The notes below the pieces were generated by a model. That model searched no databases. It saw nothing but the letters and a program-made list of their open reading frames with translations, and was not told the origin of the DNA. Made by a program: the position numbers and the translations under genes. Positions 48,013 through 62,000 of a stretch of 64,000 nt of DNA are shown here, one piece after another; the first letter of the stretch is position 1, and each line of letters begins with the position of its first letter. Origin of the DNA: Strix aluco (lineage: Eukaryota > Chordata > Aves > Strigiformes > Strigidae); assembly GCF_031877795.1 (NCBI RefSeq), contig NC_133932.1, positions 91,417,994-91,481,993 of the forward strand, written 5' to 3'.

Positions 48013-51000
48013 CTGCAAGCCTGTATATATAGCCACCTCCTAAGGTCCCCTGATTCGTTGCAGGTCTCCTCTTCCCAGCCCCCAGAAATATGCTTTACAG
48101 CAACACTGAATTTTCCTGTGCTGCAAAGAGGCTGAATAAATCTTTGCTGCCTGGGAAGGGAGACCTAGTGCTAACTTCTCGTGCCTCATGCAGCAGCATC
48201 AGGTTGAGACAGGAGAGGTCCCTCTACTGAACTAACCTCCATGAAATAAAGGGCAACTGCTCAAATTTTTGGTGTTTAGAAGGAGCTGGTACACTGGGAG
48301 CAGGGCAATGTATACAGAGCTGTTTGATGGAGAAGTAACCAGTTGGCCCAGAGAGCCTCTGCAGCTGAGCTTAAATCAGTACTGAATTTGGCACCACAGT
48401 AAGATCCACACCCTCTACGATAGTCCACATGTGGGTTGTGATCACTCAGTTGGTGCTGGCCCTTGGCAGGCACTAACGCAGGCTACTCTGCACATCACCC
48501 TGCGACAGGGTTATATGGCTTTTTGTCTGCCCTCATTTTACTTGCTGTCAGCATTTGTCTTGCCTTTTCCTGGTCCTCTGGACAGTAGAGAACAACTCAA
48601 AATGCCCATGGAGGCTGTGTCCAGCTGTCTGGCACATCTGGAGCAGGAGCTGCTCAGCAATTATGGCAGAAGCTCCATCCCTCTCTTTTCTTGGCCATGT
48701 GCAAGGACCTAGGGCAGACAAGCCTTGTGCTATCTGTCCTCTGTTCCTGACTTTGTTCTGTCAATGCTATCATTTCTGCTCAGAAATGCTGCCTGCCTCT
48801 TTCAGATACAGTAAGAAGGTTGACTGTGAGTGAACTTTGTGCCAGAGACTTCTTGACTTGGGGGTTTGATGCAACATGGGAATTGACCACGTTGACGACT
48901 ACTCTGGAGAAGTGACCGAGAAGAAAAACCCCAAACCAAAACAAAAATCCTAAGCACATCATTCCTTCCTAGGATCAGACTGCTCTCACACATCAACTGT
49001 ACCCACAGTCTTTTCCTGTAGGTACAGACATCTTTGCTAGCCAGTACCTGTTAAGGCAGCTGCTCCAAAGTTTGCAGTTTTGCATCATGCATCCAAACTT
49101 GGCTTTCATTCCTGTATCCCAGGAGGACATGTGCCTTGAAGCCCTCCCTGAGACTGTAGGTCAGCAAAGGAGAAATGTTCAAGAGTCTGGGAGAGGGAGA
49201 AAGGGCTTGTGGTCAGACCTCTGCATACTCTCCATGTGTTCATGAAAAGGGTGGGAAAGAAACCATGGCTAAGGGAGTATCTATTCGTATCTATTGTAAA
49301 AAATGCAATATCATTTCATGTGATGCTGCTTCCAGATAGAGTCAGAGGTATGGTGAGTTTGCTCACTGACTCCAAGTGAAAAATATTGATAGATCTACCT
49401 GAAACCAGTGCAGGATGCCAACTTCCCATAACTTTATAAAAAAGTTCACTCCAGTTTATGCCCCAGGATTGGATGCCACACTGATGCTGGAAAATTGTGA
49501 TTTTTGGTCAGACTGTGTGTGACACGTGCTGGAAAGAGATCATGATGGGGCTGGCAGTCAGTGCTGGAGGTAGCACTTGGAAAGCAGTGAACCCTCTTCT
49601 CTCTCCTGTCCCACAAGTCATCAGCATGAATAATCTCCATTAGGGTGCGTGCTTCTGACAGAGGACCTGGAGCTTCAGGGACATTCAAGAAAAAAATGTG
49701 CAAGCTTGAGGGGGGAAGCTGAATTGGAGAATCTGCTTCTGGGCTGTGACAAAAGCATGGTCAGTCCCCAAGAAATTCCTGTAAGGATATGGAAAGATAG
49801 GCTTCAAAAGCTCACTAGGTTCTCACAAGAGGGTGGGCAGCATATAAAGGTAGGTGGGGTCCCTTCCTCCGTGTCATCACGGAGCCTGTAGTGGAGAGAC
49901 CTGGCCCAAAGGTCCCCATCATCCACATCATCTCTGAGCCTGAAGGGCAGTGCATCCAGAGCTTGCCCATAGGCTTCTGCTGTTTCTGTACTCTGAGAGC
50001 CACAAGAGAGCCTTCACAGGAAGGACAGAAAAGCCCTGCAATTCTTACCTTCAGATCAGGCATTTCTGAATGTTTATGAGCAAGCTGGCTCATCTCAGAC
50101 AGGATCTGGTTACATAAGATAGAGTAACTCACAGGTTACAGCAGTCTGTGGTGGGATACAACTTCAGCTAGACAGTCAATGATGAAGTCTTCATTGAGGC
50201 ATCCTTCTTTACAGTGTGGGTTTCATCCACACCAGACACCCTAGCACAAACTCCAACCTCTCAATTATTAACAAGTGATGGGATTTAAAAGATCACATAT
50301 ATTTGGGACCTTTATTCTATATCCTCAGGATTCATATTTTCCACATTTTTACAGTGATAAGAGCAAGAAACTATTATAATAAAAACGTAAATTCTCAGTT
50401 GACTACATGACTTCAGGTGGTGATGGCTTTAAAGGAAAAAAGCAAATACTTCAAGACTCTAGATCACGTGTTGAAAGAACTATATGAATATGAATCAGGA
50501 GTGAATCCATACTGGGAAATATAAATAATTTATAAATAATTCTGTCTAAAAGACAAAGTACAGCAAATCTTAACATCTTATTCCTATAGATTGCCACAAA
50601 ATTATACTTGCATGAAGCCATTAACCCAAAAGCGTTCAGATTACATGAAAGACTGACTGAGAATCTGTCATGTGCCTCCTCTCAATGTAGGTCAGTGTAC
50701 ACACACAGCAAAACTGAAGGAAACTTAAGGGAAATTATCTTCTCTACCTAAAGAAACTCTTGCCTGAGGTTCTGCTGTAATTTGGATGATGTCCTAAGTT
50801 AAAATTAAACATGATGAGATGGGCACATGAGCAGTGACCACATAGGGAAGGGTGCTGATCAGAATGACCTTCCTTAAACTGAAAAAGTACAGCACAGGAT
50901 GACACACTTGTGTTTACCCATCCATCTTGTGAGCACAATTATTACACAGGTAGGCAAAGTCACGGTAATGGCACACACAAATTAGGCATGGAAAAATGGG

Positions 51001-52392
51001 CAGAAGAGCATATGAGCAACAACAAATCTTCTTAACCTTTCTGATGGCTTGTTCACTCATAACTGAATCATGCATTTTAAACATTCTTTGGATACAAAAA
51101 TATGTTAATCGCACAATGTATGAAAAACAGAAAAACTGGAGAGGATTCAGTTATGTAAGAACAATAACAGGCTTGGAAAGCATGGCCTGTGAAAAGAGGC
51201 GTGAGGAAGTTTATTTAGCCTAGAAAAGAGAAGCTGTGTCACTTCACATCACAGCTAAGCCATTCCAACCACTGGCATTTGTCTGGTGCCCTCCCCAGGG
51301 CTTGATTCAATGAACTAAGCAGAAAACTGATTTTATTAAAGAATTGAAAGCTTCTCCACTTCACCTTCTGAACTGGTCCATCACACAATCTCATACGGGC
51401 TGGCTGAATGGGGAAAAAAGTAGGGTGGTTCATTTTGGCAGCAGCTAACCTTCAGACTGGCTTAGCTTTAATGTAAAGTGCACTATATACAGGTACATAA
51501 TACAGGAATACAATCTGTATCTTTTAGAAAGAAGAGGATGCTGAGCAACTCTGCTGTATCCACTAAGAAAGAAGATAAAAATAAATCTGCTAAGTATTTA
51601 CCAAAGATTCTTGGTTTATGTGAAAAAAACCCTTTATAAAAGAAAAGGGTACTGGGTAAGGTACTGAAACATTAAAATACCGTACATAAGAATTCTGTGG
51701 AATTTCCTTCACTGGAATCATTACCAGAGTATTATGCCTGCGTTTGCCAGGATTAGTCCAAGGTTTATTATCCTGCCTTGGTGCAGAGGTGGATTGGAGG
51801 ATGATCTCTTGCTATTCATTTCATCCCTCCTTTTTTCTGACTTCACGATTTACTGAGTTCCCTGTGCACTTAGCTCTAACTGAACTCAATACTACTTGTA
51901 AAAATAACTTTAACAAGAACAGAACCAGATTCTAATACTGCTATCTGACTAATATTTTGCTGAAGACCAGAGAAGCATCTGTGAACACACTGTCCATGCA
52001 CATATTATCAGACACACCACTCATGCTCTGCTTTGTATTCTGGAAAACTTCCTAGATTGGCACAGCTGGTCTCTAAATACACCATGAAAATAAGCCCATG
52101 AGAAAATCATACTTACCAGAGGTGATTCCCAGGCTTGTGGTTCAGCTGCAAACAAGACTGCAACACTTGCAAGTAGTTGCTCAAGCACGATGGAAATCCA
52201 GTTGCAAATACTGGAAGTAGGGTCACCAACCAGGAAATGTGTACACTGAGGTATACAGTTTCATTAACATGTGAGGAGAAAAGTATAACAAACAGCAATT
52301 TTTTGTTGAAATATAAGCGATGTTCATATTCAAACTGCAGAAGTGTGAAACTGGAGTTAAAATGAAGCAGAGAGATATGTGTATTTGGGACC

Positions 52393-52416
52393 TTTTTTTT
52401 TTTTAAAAAAAAAAAA
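52393..52416. repeat. T12A12 palindrome
   Basis: Twelve T followed directly by twelve A, a perfect 24-base palindrome. A similar but shorter T14A8 block lies at 43047-43068. Confidence 0.9.
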
Positions 52417-53623
52417 TTTCCAGAAATGACAGGCTGCAGAATCAATGAATCAGATTTGGAAAACACTGAAATGCACTTAACCTTCTGTCTCACCATAGTC
52501 AATAAATGCCATTATTAATGTTGTTCTCTAGTGAAGTGTTTTGTGGACAAACTAAACACCATAACTTTCCTATACTCCTGTTACTGTAGGGAAGTTCTGG
52601 GAAAAGCCTTGTAGGAAGACTGGAACAAAAAAAAATTTACAGGAATTTATTAAGAAAATATGCCAATTACTTTAATTAGTAAAACTTTGTTATTTAAAGA
52701 ACTAGACAAAACAGTTCAAATGCAGCAGGTCTGTGGATTCATCTAGACTTTACAGGTGAGGGATCAAGTTAAGAAGTATGCTTTACGGCGTATCTTTTAA
52801 AGTCTTTCAAGTCCTGTCAAATGGAGAGGATCAATAATAATTTAGGGAGTGCACATAAGCCCTTCAAAGAAATCTGAGCACAGAACTTGCTGTGTAATCA
52901 CGCCCACCCTGCCAATGCTGTGCAGCCTTACGTGGGAACCACCACTGTGGGACATACAGCTGCCATCCATGGTTTGAGGAGCGGGCAGCTTTCTTCTTTG
53001 ACAAGCCCTGCTACCTTTGAAGCTGGGATCTACTTGTTCTAATGGAACTGATAAAAGAAGGAGAGGAAACTTCAAAAGACTTTACTGCCTCTGTGAAATA
53101 GTCAGAAAGCTGCACTGACAACTTCTTGTGACACGTACCATTTTTTAACTTGTTCCTCATTCTGCCCTTTAACATTAGCATATTCTTTCCGTTTGTGTGT
53201 GAGAATGTTGAAGTTTGTAGACACACCATAAAATAATCAGTTCCTCTACCTTAGATGGGATTCTCCTGTATTTCTCCCTGCTGGGCTCCATGTATTTTTT
53301 TGCTCTGAAGTTTTGTTTTTGGTCACACATTTTTAAAGTCATTGTGATACTGATTCAGCAATGTGATAAGTGGTTGTGACTGTCTTACTGACGAGAGGTG
53401 TATTTTTATCATAGGGATAATTCAGTGGGAAGGGAAGTAATAACTGACACATGGAATAGGAAAGAGCAAAATGCTAACAAAATCCTGAAGATGAGTCTGA
53501 AATTCCTCCAGGCCTCTGTGTGTGTTTTCATTTAATTTAATTTTACTCACTTAAATGCTGGCCTGTGCTGATGCTGTATGTTCTCCCATTGCCAGATGCA
53601 GCCCATCTACTTCATGAGTCCAA

Positions 53624-53657
53624 AGCAGGATGATGCACAAAGCAGGATGATGCACAA
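53624..53657. repeat. Tandem duplication of a 17-base unit
   Basis: AGCAGGATGATGCACAA occurs twice, end to end, without differences. A recent slippage or short duplication. Confidence 0.9.
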
Positions 53658-55388
53658 ATCCCCATTCTCAGTCCTGGCAGTGACCCTTGGGTCAACAACC
53701 TCTGCTTATTTCTTTCTCCCACTTCTGTCTGCCCTTATGGAAGAAATTACTTCCTCAGCTTATTCACCAAAATACCACCTCTCATCCAAACCCCTTTTGA
53801 AAAATGGATTTCGTAAGACACTTACAGGAACAAATCTAAAAATTAATCTCAGGGAGAACTTCCAAGTGTTTCCAGTTTGAGAGGTATGTCTTTTCAGGGT
53901 GTAATGTTAAAAGGCCAGGGATATTCTTTATGTTGGTGACACTGTATCAAATATATGGCCCATCAGGTAACTCAGATGTCCCATTTGAGGAGTCCAAATT
54001 AAAGATAAAACTAGATCCATATTTATATAATAAATAAGCTGACATAAATTCTTTGATGATTATGAAGGCGTCTAGTTTTAGCATGTCTTGAAACTGGTGA
54101 GCTCAGTGATTCACATCTCATCCTTTCAAAGAAAAACATTTTACTTCACTTTCTCAGTTTATAGTCGTGCCTTTTATCTTACTTCACTTGAACTTCAGAG
54201 GCTAATTCATCCTTTATGTAAGTCCTCTCAGGATAACCAAGGCCACAGAGATGACATTTCTAGTTTTTACTGGTTCTGGTTTTGTCTTGGTCATTCAAAA
54301 TATGGGCAAAAAAGGAGAATTAAAAAAAGAAAAGATGACCTCTCTTGATGTACATCATCACACTCATCATGAAGGCCTGGTTTTGTGGCTTACTCCCACT
54401 GCATGTTTGCAACAAGCCATTCCTTTCCCCACTACTCTCAAACAAGCTAAGGCAGCTGCTGTCACTGTTCTTGCTCCCCTTCTCCAGTTCTTCCCCCACT
54501 CCTTGCACGTAGCAGATGTCCTATTTGGTAAGTCTGTACTGATAAACAGAAGAGTGTGAGGTGGTGAGCTCTGGTTTTGGACCCCTGATTATCTATGCTG
54601 TTTAATCTTTAATCTTGTGTTTTGGATCTTTATTGGACCACTCCAGTTAGCTCTATCTGCAAGACAACCTGTTCCCCAGACATTAACAGAGTGGGCATGA
54701 GCCAGCCAGTCTCACTTGACCTCAGAGGCAGGGACTGCAAACAGAGTTTGCAGACCAGGAGAAAACAAAGGCATGGCCAGGCATCCCACCTACTGCCTTT
54801 CTAACAGACTTTTAGTTATGTAAGTGAAGCACTAGCCTTACTGCATAAGTAGTGTTTGATTCAGTCAGCGACACTGCTACTGTATTTACTGCTGAGAAAA
54901 GAGCTGAAATAAAAGTGATTGCTAATTAATCACATGATTCTGGAACAATTTTTTACTTGCACAACAGTGGTACCAGGTTTTTTTTGACCTCTAGTAATAA
55001 ATGGCAGCTGCACCTGCCAGTGAAGGCTGACAATGGCATCAGTAAAGATACAGAGTTCGTTCATGTTTAGGTAAATAGATTTTGGGTTAAAAATAAAAGT
55101 AATGAAAAGTCACTTGTGCTCCTTGCTACATACCTATACACCTATACTCCTTAATACATACACTGGGGCAAATGCTATATGCATGACTTTGAAGAAGTTC
55201 ATGCGAAGAATGCAACTGTTCAGAGTCTGGAGGGTAAGTTCACACCACTCTGATGAGACTAGTTGGCACTCCCCATAAGCAGAAGTGTCTCTGTTTGAAG
55301 GAACCTGAACTATTAAACATTCTTCATGAAATGGCTTCTTCGAGCTGAGCTACTGCAGTGCTTCAAAAATGGAGAGCAGAGACAGCAC

Positions 55389-55401
55389 TGCCACCTACTG
55401 C
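55389..55401 (-). promoter_or_regulatory. CTCF-like motif, reverse orientation
   Basis: TGCCACCTACTGC is the reverse-strand form of the CTCF core (GCCMYCTRSTG). It would face the forward motif at 29919-29932. Confidence 0.4.
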
Positions 55402-57708
55402 TCCCAGGGGCAGGGCTCTCTCGCCAAGGGAACCAAAGCTTGGGCGGTAAAAGTAGGTATGTACTGTAAAAATACATTAGCTGTAAAAGTAAAGGTTAAA
55501 AAATAATTTAAAAATTAAGAGTTAAAACATTATTCACCATAATATTAAATACTAACTTTGCCCTTTGAAAAGCATCAGGGAATAAAATAAGCTACCATTG
55601 CAGTTCTGTCAGTTTCAAAAAGAAAACAAGCCATCTTGCCAACCCTGTTTTGCAGCTTAATCACATACTTTGATGCTGTTATCTTTGGCTAGTTCAGTTA
55701 GGAATTTACTGAAACTGTAGGCAATTAGTATCTCACCAGAATAAGGCTTTTATACTAATAATGCTGTCCTTAAAGAAAGGCATAATGGACAACAGACAAG
55801 AGTGTTAACAGAAAAAATAACACACGAGAAAACTAAGTTCAAAATCATATTAAAATGCATGACCTAAAAGTGATAGTGCATGCATTCATGTTTTTTTTCT
55901 ACATAACCTGTCTTATACAGCTGAAATTATTAGCCTGAGTCTTGGAAGTCTTGTCCTTGATAAACACTACCAGAAACGCACCTAAAGATTTACTATTTTA
56001 AGGTCAGAATAGAAACTATCACAACATTTGTAGTGCTAAAATGGTGCATTATTGGTAAAGGCTAATAGCTGCTGCTACTATTGCTCTAAAGCTTTGTGGA
56101 AATAGGACACCGACGTTTGTGGCTAGCAAGCGACACAGTCCATCTGGATTAATTCAGTCGCAACAGACCTGACTAGTGAACGGTAGTTCTAAGGTCACTA
56201 TAAAGTCAGTGGTAAAGAAACTATGCTGGGGTTTTAAGAGCTAGACCTGTGACCCTGGAGCTTTTGATGACACTCTTTTAAAGAAGCTGATTAGAATTTG
56301 TGATTTAGCTACTGAGTTGCAAAGGTTGCCAGAAACTGCCAAAGGGGTGGTGATTTTTTTCTTACAACACATATGTACATTTTGAAGGAAAGTCACTGCA
56401 CTGTTTGGGAAATTAAATTTCAGATCTTCCCCTAGGAAATGCCTAGATGTAATAAAGAAATGTATATGGAGAGGCATGCATACAGTGCAGTCAGTCACGC
56501 ATGTTGGGTGAAATCCTGCCTCAAAACACAGGGAACTTTGCCACCAAGTTGAGAGGCCAAAATTTCAGCTTCTGTATTTCCATTTGCATGTGGATATCAC
56601 CAGGAAAGATTTGCTTCCTGGCTTTTGGGACATCACTTCTTTGTGCTAGATTCTAAAGAAAACTGTTTTTCACATTAAAAACAGCGCTTGGCACACAGTG
56701 TGGCATTACAACCTGCTCATACTTTGTCTTCCGATGCTTTGAGTCAGGATCATCCTTGCTTATCAAGTCAAGCTGCCTACTGCTTCACTACCTGAGGTAT
56801 ACTAATGCTGCTTTGTAAGCCCATTCTTTTGTCCCTGTTAGAGTCCTTGCTCATAAATCATTCAAATCCCTGGACCTGAGCCCTGCTCTACTACTGCCTT
56901 TACGAATTTTTATTTATGCCTGGAAACTCTTCAGGATATCAGAAAAAAAATGACTGAGACAAATGCTTGCCAATGTATTTCTTTCCTCCTTCAGTGCAAA
57001 TTCAAACAGGTTAGCTTCTAGCATTTGTGGTTTGAACAAGAGTGGAGCAAAGGAATATTTCCACAACCAGACATGAACCTCAGCTGTGAGAAAGGGACTA
57101 ACAGCATTGCCTCCTGGACAGCCAGGTGCCTGGCATTTCCCAGCTGTGGCATATTTGACTGGGTCCTCATTTGGATGCATCAGGCTAGGGGGTTTGCCCA
57201 GTCAGAGCACTGTGAAGATACTCAGAGACCTTTCTAAAGAAAATTACTATGAAACTTAACACAAATTATGATATTGAATGTGATTCTCTCAGACTAGTTA
57301 AAACACATGACACGAGCACAAAAATAATAAATCAAGAAATCATGAATAGAACTTGGGATAGTAAGCTACTGTGAAGTTCAGACTTAACAAGGATGGAAAG
57401 TAGAAGTTAAGAAAAAATTTTATGGGGTGAATTAGTACATATTTACTTATTCAGGCAGTGTTAGCAGACAAAACATATCCAGACTTCATGTGCAATTATC
57501 AGTATATTGTCTCACTCTGATACAGCAGCTTGAAGGAGCACAAAACTACTTACTGTCTAACTAACTTGGGTGACAGATGTTTGTGCTTTGGGGGTAGGGA
57601 ACTAATGAGTTAAATTAGCTATGCTTTCCTGTGCAGCAATTTGACAGAAGAAGTATGGATGGATTTATGATATGTGTAATAACAAGGTACTCAAATCTGG
57701 GGAAAAAG

Positions 57709-57765
57709 AATATTTCATTTGGAAGGGACCCACAATGGTCATCTAGTCCAAGATTTAGACAAACA
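57709..57765 (-). mobile_element. CR1 LINE 3'-end fragment
   Basis: On the minus strand this reads TGGACTAGATGACCATTG then GGTCCCTTCCAA, the conserved 3' UTR end of bird CR1 elements. It is short, diverged and without coding sequence. Confidence 0.75.
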
Positions 57766-58355
57766 GCTTCAATTAACGTAAGTGGGAATTGTGTGACTAA
57801 GACCACTGATTAGCTTTGTGTCTTCAATTAAGAATCTTTACAGAGTCATGTTTTCATATAGAACCTAGTATTTGTGCTCCAGATCAGCTGAATATTATAT
57901 AGAAGAGAAATTGTTTAAATCCTGCAAGAACACTCAAAATAAAGACACAGGACCCATAAATGGAACAAACCAGGTGTTAGCTCAAGCTGGTGTGACCTGG
58001 AAGGTTTAAATGCTCAGTAAGCTTACTGTCAATGACCAGTTGAGATTAGTAAACCAAATTTTATTCTTCATAGAAAAAACACATCAACAAAACAATTTTT
58101 CCTCAGTGGATGGGAAAAAAAGGTTTTATGCAGAAGAATAAATTACATAAGCAGAGAAAAATTACTTGGGCAGTGGTTGTACAATCAGTTTTACAGAGTG
58201 TCGGTCATTATAATACATATAGATGAGATTATCTTGACATTTCCCAACCTGTATATCAAATACATATTTCTGGAATGTACCCAGCCCACTTCTGAAGTGC
58301 TCCTGTGGGTAATACAGTTACTAATACTAAACATAGTTACAAATATTTTTCCTTT

Positions 58356-58360
58356 GTATA
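58356..58360 (+). repeat. Target-site duplication, left copy (GTATA)
   Basis: Directly before the LTR; repeated exactly at 59029-59033. Confidence 0.75.
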
Positions 58361-59028
58361 TGTCCCGATCCAATATCAGGGCGGATTCTTATATGATCCC
58401 AGGAGTGAAATTAAGACACAAATGAGGTCAGATCCCGTACAACCTTTTAAACTTTATTCCCATAACAAGGGGTAATAGCAGTAGGACAGAGAGAAGAAAG
58501 AAAAAGTCAGAACAACTAAGCAAGCAAATGGAAGAGGTGCAGCAAGATCAGATACCACCACCATGTCCTGTTGGCTCGATCTTGGTGCGAGTGATGAGGA
58601 ATTCTGAGAAAAGAGTTCAGGTGATGTCAAATTCCCTTGAGAGAGGAGTACAAAGTCCTTTTATTGTCCCAGTCCCCATCATTTCTCTGAAGAGTCCGCC
58701 CATTTCCACAGAGCTCATTGTCATACGTGCCGCCCCATGTTCCTCCATGCGCGCATGCCCAGGTGTTTACAGTGGTCGTGCCGGGGGGGGTGTTGACCTG
58801 TGGCGCCTTCAGCTTCTGCACGTCTTCCTCACCCTGATTTCCTCTCCACCCGGCCTTGTGCGCAAGTGCAGCTTGGTAGGCGCTACGAAGATTTTGTTCC
58901 AGCTTCGGGCGGATACGGTCGTTTTCTTCAGGAACATTTCATCTCCTTCAGAGTGCACTCCTCCACAGGATGGGCCAGGAAGTGGTAATGGTGCAGCAGC
59001 AATGTCGAGACAAACACAGTCTCTTACA
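58361..59028 (-). mobile_element. Solo LTR of an endogenous retrovirus, minus orientation
   Basis: A fossil LTR of 668 bases, 5'-TG...CA-3' on the minus strand, flanked by a perfect 5-bp duplication GTATA (58356-58360 and 59029-59033). No internal genes adjoin it, so it is a recombined solo copy. Parts: a TATA-like AATAAAAGG at 58657-58665 and a polyadenylation signal AATAAA at 58453-58458, both minus strand. Base composition is more GC- and CpG-rich than the AT-rich surroundings, which suggests a fairly young insertion. ERV class is not certain; the 5-bp duplication allows ERVL or ERV1. Confidence 0.75.
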
Positions 59029-59033
59029 GTATA
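59029..59033 (+). repeat. Target-site duplication, right copy (GTATA)
   Basis: Directly after the LTR; same as 58356-58360. Confidence 0.75.
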
Positions 59034-62000
59034 GCTACCAGAAGACCCTCTCCATTCTATTCATCTGCTCCTTCGGTCCTTCTTACTCCTGATTCCCTGC
59101 TCTGGACATGTGTGTGTAGTTAATTTGGCAGTGTTGATAATCTGACCTCTTGTACCTGCAGAGATGCCAACTCTTAGGCTTGTAGGCAAGCACCTCCTCT
59201 GGCTTCCCAAACATTTTTCTCTACTACATAGAGAAAAACCCCAAACAGGTACATTGAATGTAAAAAAAGCACTAGCATAGTAAAAGGAATGAGGTAGAGT
59301 TTTCTTGGAGAAAGTACTGAGAATATGCCCTGCTAGTACATCTCCTGTTGTCAAACGGCAGTAAACCAAACATCATCTTTTTCCACTAGAAATCAGGGGA
59401 TAGTCACATCGCCTTGACATGAGGACAGAGGCTGAGAGGTTAAGAAAAGAGGTCACCTGGGTAGGTTACTGATGAGTATTTTACTGTTTAAGGTCACTCC
59501 ACTATCAAACAGGTCTGAATAACCACATTTATTATCTATACACAGTATTAAAGACATGGCTATGTAGCTATTGTACTCTAAAATACTGAAAATATGGACT
59601 TGAGGGCTCATAAAATACAGAAATAATTGCTCTGTACTTATTTTGCTTTTCGTTAGCTATATATTTCATTTCTTCCCTTCTCCTCTTCCCTCTTAACAAG
59701 CCTTATGCTTAACAATTTTAATTTTTTCCTTTTTCAGACTGTCAGTCACAGACGGTGTCTTGACTTACAAAGAGATCTTTTCTCATTCCAGAAGCCTTTT
59801 TTGTCACTATGACTGCAGGGTTTATGCTTATCTCCTGACTCTCAGATAAGCTCCCCCTTCACTAAGATCCATCCTATAATCTCAACCTATTTCTATGTGA
59901 TTTAACCTCACTGAGATGAATAGATTTTTTTGCTTGTTCTATTTGAAAGGATTTTATTTAGGGGACTCAGTTCTGATAAAATCTAGACTCGTGACATGCA
60001 GTTAAAAAATACAAACAATAATGAAGAAAGCTTTCCATTTTCTGAGAAAGGCAGTTTGGCAAAAACTGTACATACACAACACACATGAAAAATTAAAAGG
60101 TGGAAACAAAAAATTTCTTTTGCATGGGCATAAGTCTTTTCAGGCTAGCAAAACTTTATGACATATACTTCTGCCATTGTCTTGTTGCAGATACAGGAAA
60201 GATAATTTCTGTGCTTAGTTCATAAGTAATTAAAAAATAATCTTTATTTTGTCAACAGCTTGCAAGTATAAAAAGAGAGGGGAGCTTCTTAAAAATCTAA
60301 CTGCTATATTCTTGAGGGCTTAAAAAGTCAGTAGGCTGCTGGAATTAAGTGGCTGTGATTTGTCTGTGAATTCACACATTTGCTTCATTAAAATTTCATC
60401 AGATCTAAACACTCACACTCTTCATTCCATATATTTCTTAAATGTCCTGACAGTCTCTCATTTATTCTGTTGATTTCTTAATTTTCAGTAATAGTGTATT
60501 ATTTACATACATGACTGAAATGCCTAGATATTGTAGACAGATGATATCTTACAGGAAATCCCTACAAAGCAGAGTGGTAATCCCTCTATGTAAACACTTG
60601 AAATAGGAAAGCACATTCAGAATTTTCTATTAATTTAATCCTATTTGGGCCTCCCCAACTAAAGAGCAAAACACACGCAGTGAACTTTTCTAAGAAGGAA
60701 GACAGCCTTATCAAACTCACCTCCAAATGAACTGCAGTAACTCTCAGATTTTCTTTACAGGTAAGAAACATCTGCTTTTCATTACTTTGGCCAGTAACAT
60801 CTCATTAGCACAGCACATCAGGAAGCTGAAGAACCATCAGCTATGCCTACTGAAGTTGATTCCAAGTTTCTTTGAGCTTGGCTCAGTCCAAGCAGAAAAT
60901 CAAGTGGGGTTACGCAGTGCATAATGGGTCGCAGTTCTGGAAACACTGTTCAGCATAAGGGCTGAGGGAAATGCTCTGGAAAACTTGACTTTGGCTCTAG
61001 CAGAGGCTGACTTCTGCTATTTCACTCCCTAAGCGGAGGTTTTTGGCAGTTATGGAGCAAATCATTTCCCCCACCAAGTAAGTGAAAAGAAATGTATTCT
61101 CCATGATGCATTAGTTTACGTGTCAGGTCAGGGAGGGTATCAGTGAATAGGAGGTCCAGCATCTTATTCTGGCATGGGTTGCACAGCTGAGAGACACTGC
61201 CTGCAGGAGCTAAGAGTATCTAATTACAGCCTTTACTCACAGATGTCCCCACTGGCATGAACCCTAGTTACAGCCATCAGTGACACGTACTTTGGCAAGG
61301 TCCTGAAAAAGTGGATATTTTCTAGGGTGCCTGGAGCACCTAAGAGCTTGTGGAGCTGCACCCTCCACGCAGAAGGGTCTGCGGTCTGAGGCCAAAGAAG
61401 GAGAAACAAGTTTGAGTATCCTAAAACAATAAAAGGTCTCTCTCTTTATGTGTATATAATTGGTTTTCATCTTCCAGATGGGAAGGTGAACATCGACTCT
61501 CTAATGCGACTTCATTAATTTCATTTCAGTCTGTGTCAAGAGATAATGAAGTCTGGTGGACAGATACTTAACTATGGAGCCTAGTAGAAAGCTGGAACCA
61601 TCTCTACCATAATCAAAGCATCCTTCAGGACTGATATCCTGGAGGGACATGAGCAAGCAGGGGACTGTGAAACACTATACAAGCATTTTGAAGTCGTTCA
61701 TTCCTTGACAGTTTAATATCACTTGTTAGTCTACATGGGCTGTGAAACAAGCAGGGTTTGACACCAAAACTGTCAGTTCTGCCATCGATGATATGAGCTT
61801 AGGTCTCGGTAAGGAAAAAAAATAGTGCAAACATGGTTTTCTTAGGTAGTCAAGAAAGGTAGCTAAGGTAGTCAAAAATCAGTTGCCAACATATCTATAC
61901 TAGAGTGTCTGTTGCAGGTTTTCACTCCTTCATACTTTTACAGATGCTGTAAGCATCCCTGGTAAGGATTGTGGTATTTCTTCTATTAAATGTAACAGGA

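Larger units (their letters stand above)
47951..58360. other. Gene-poor region, middle part
   Basis: No gene recognised. It contains the purine tract above, a T12A12 palindrome at 52393-52416, a 17-base tandem duplication at 53624-53657, a CTCF-like motif at 55389-55401 and a CR1 tail near 57709-57765. Confidence 0.6.

Noticed and set aside
58528-59034. A 168-codon open frame on the + strand
   Set aside because: It is antisense reading of the solo LTR at 58361-59028.
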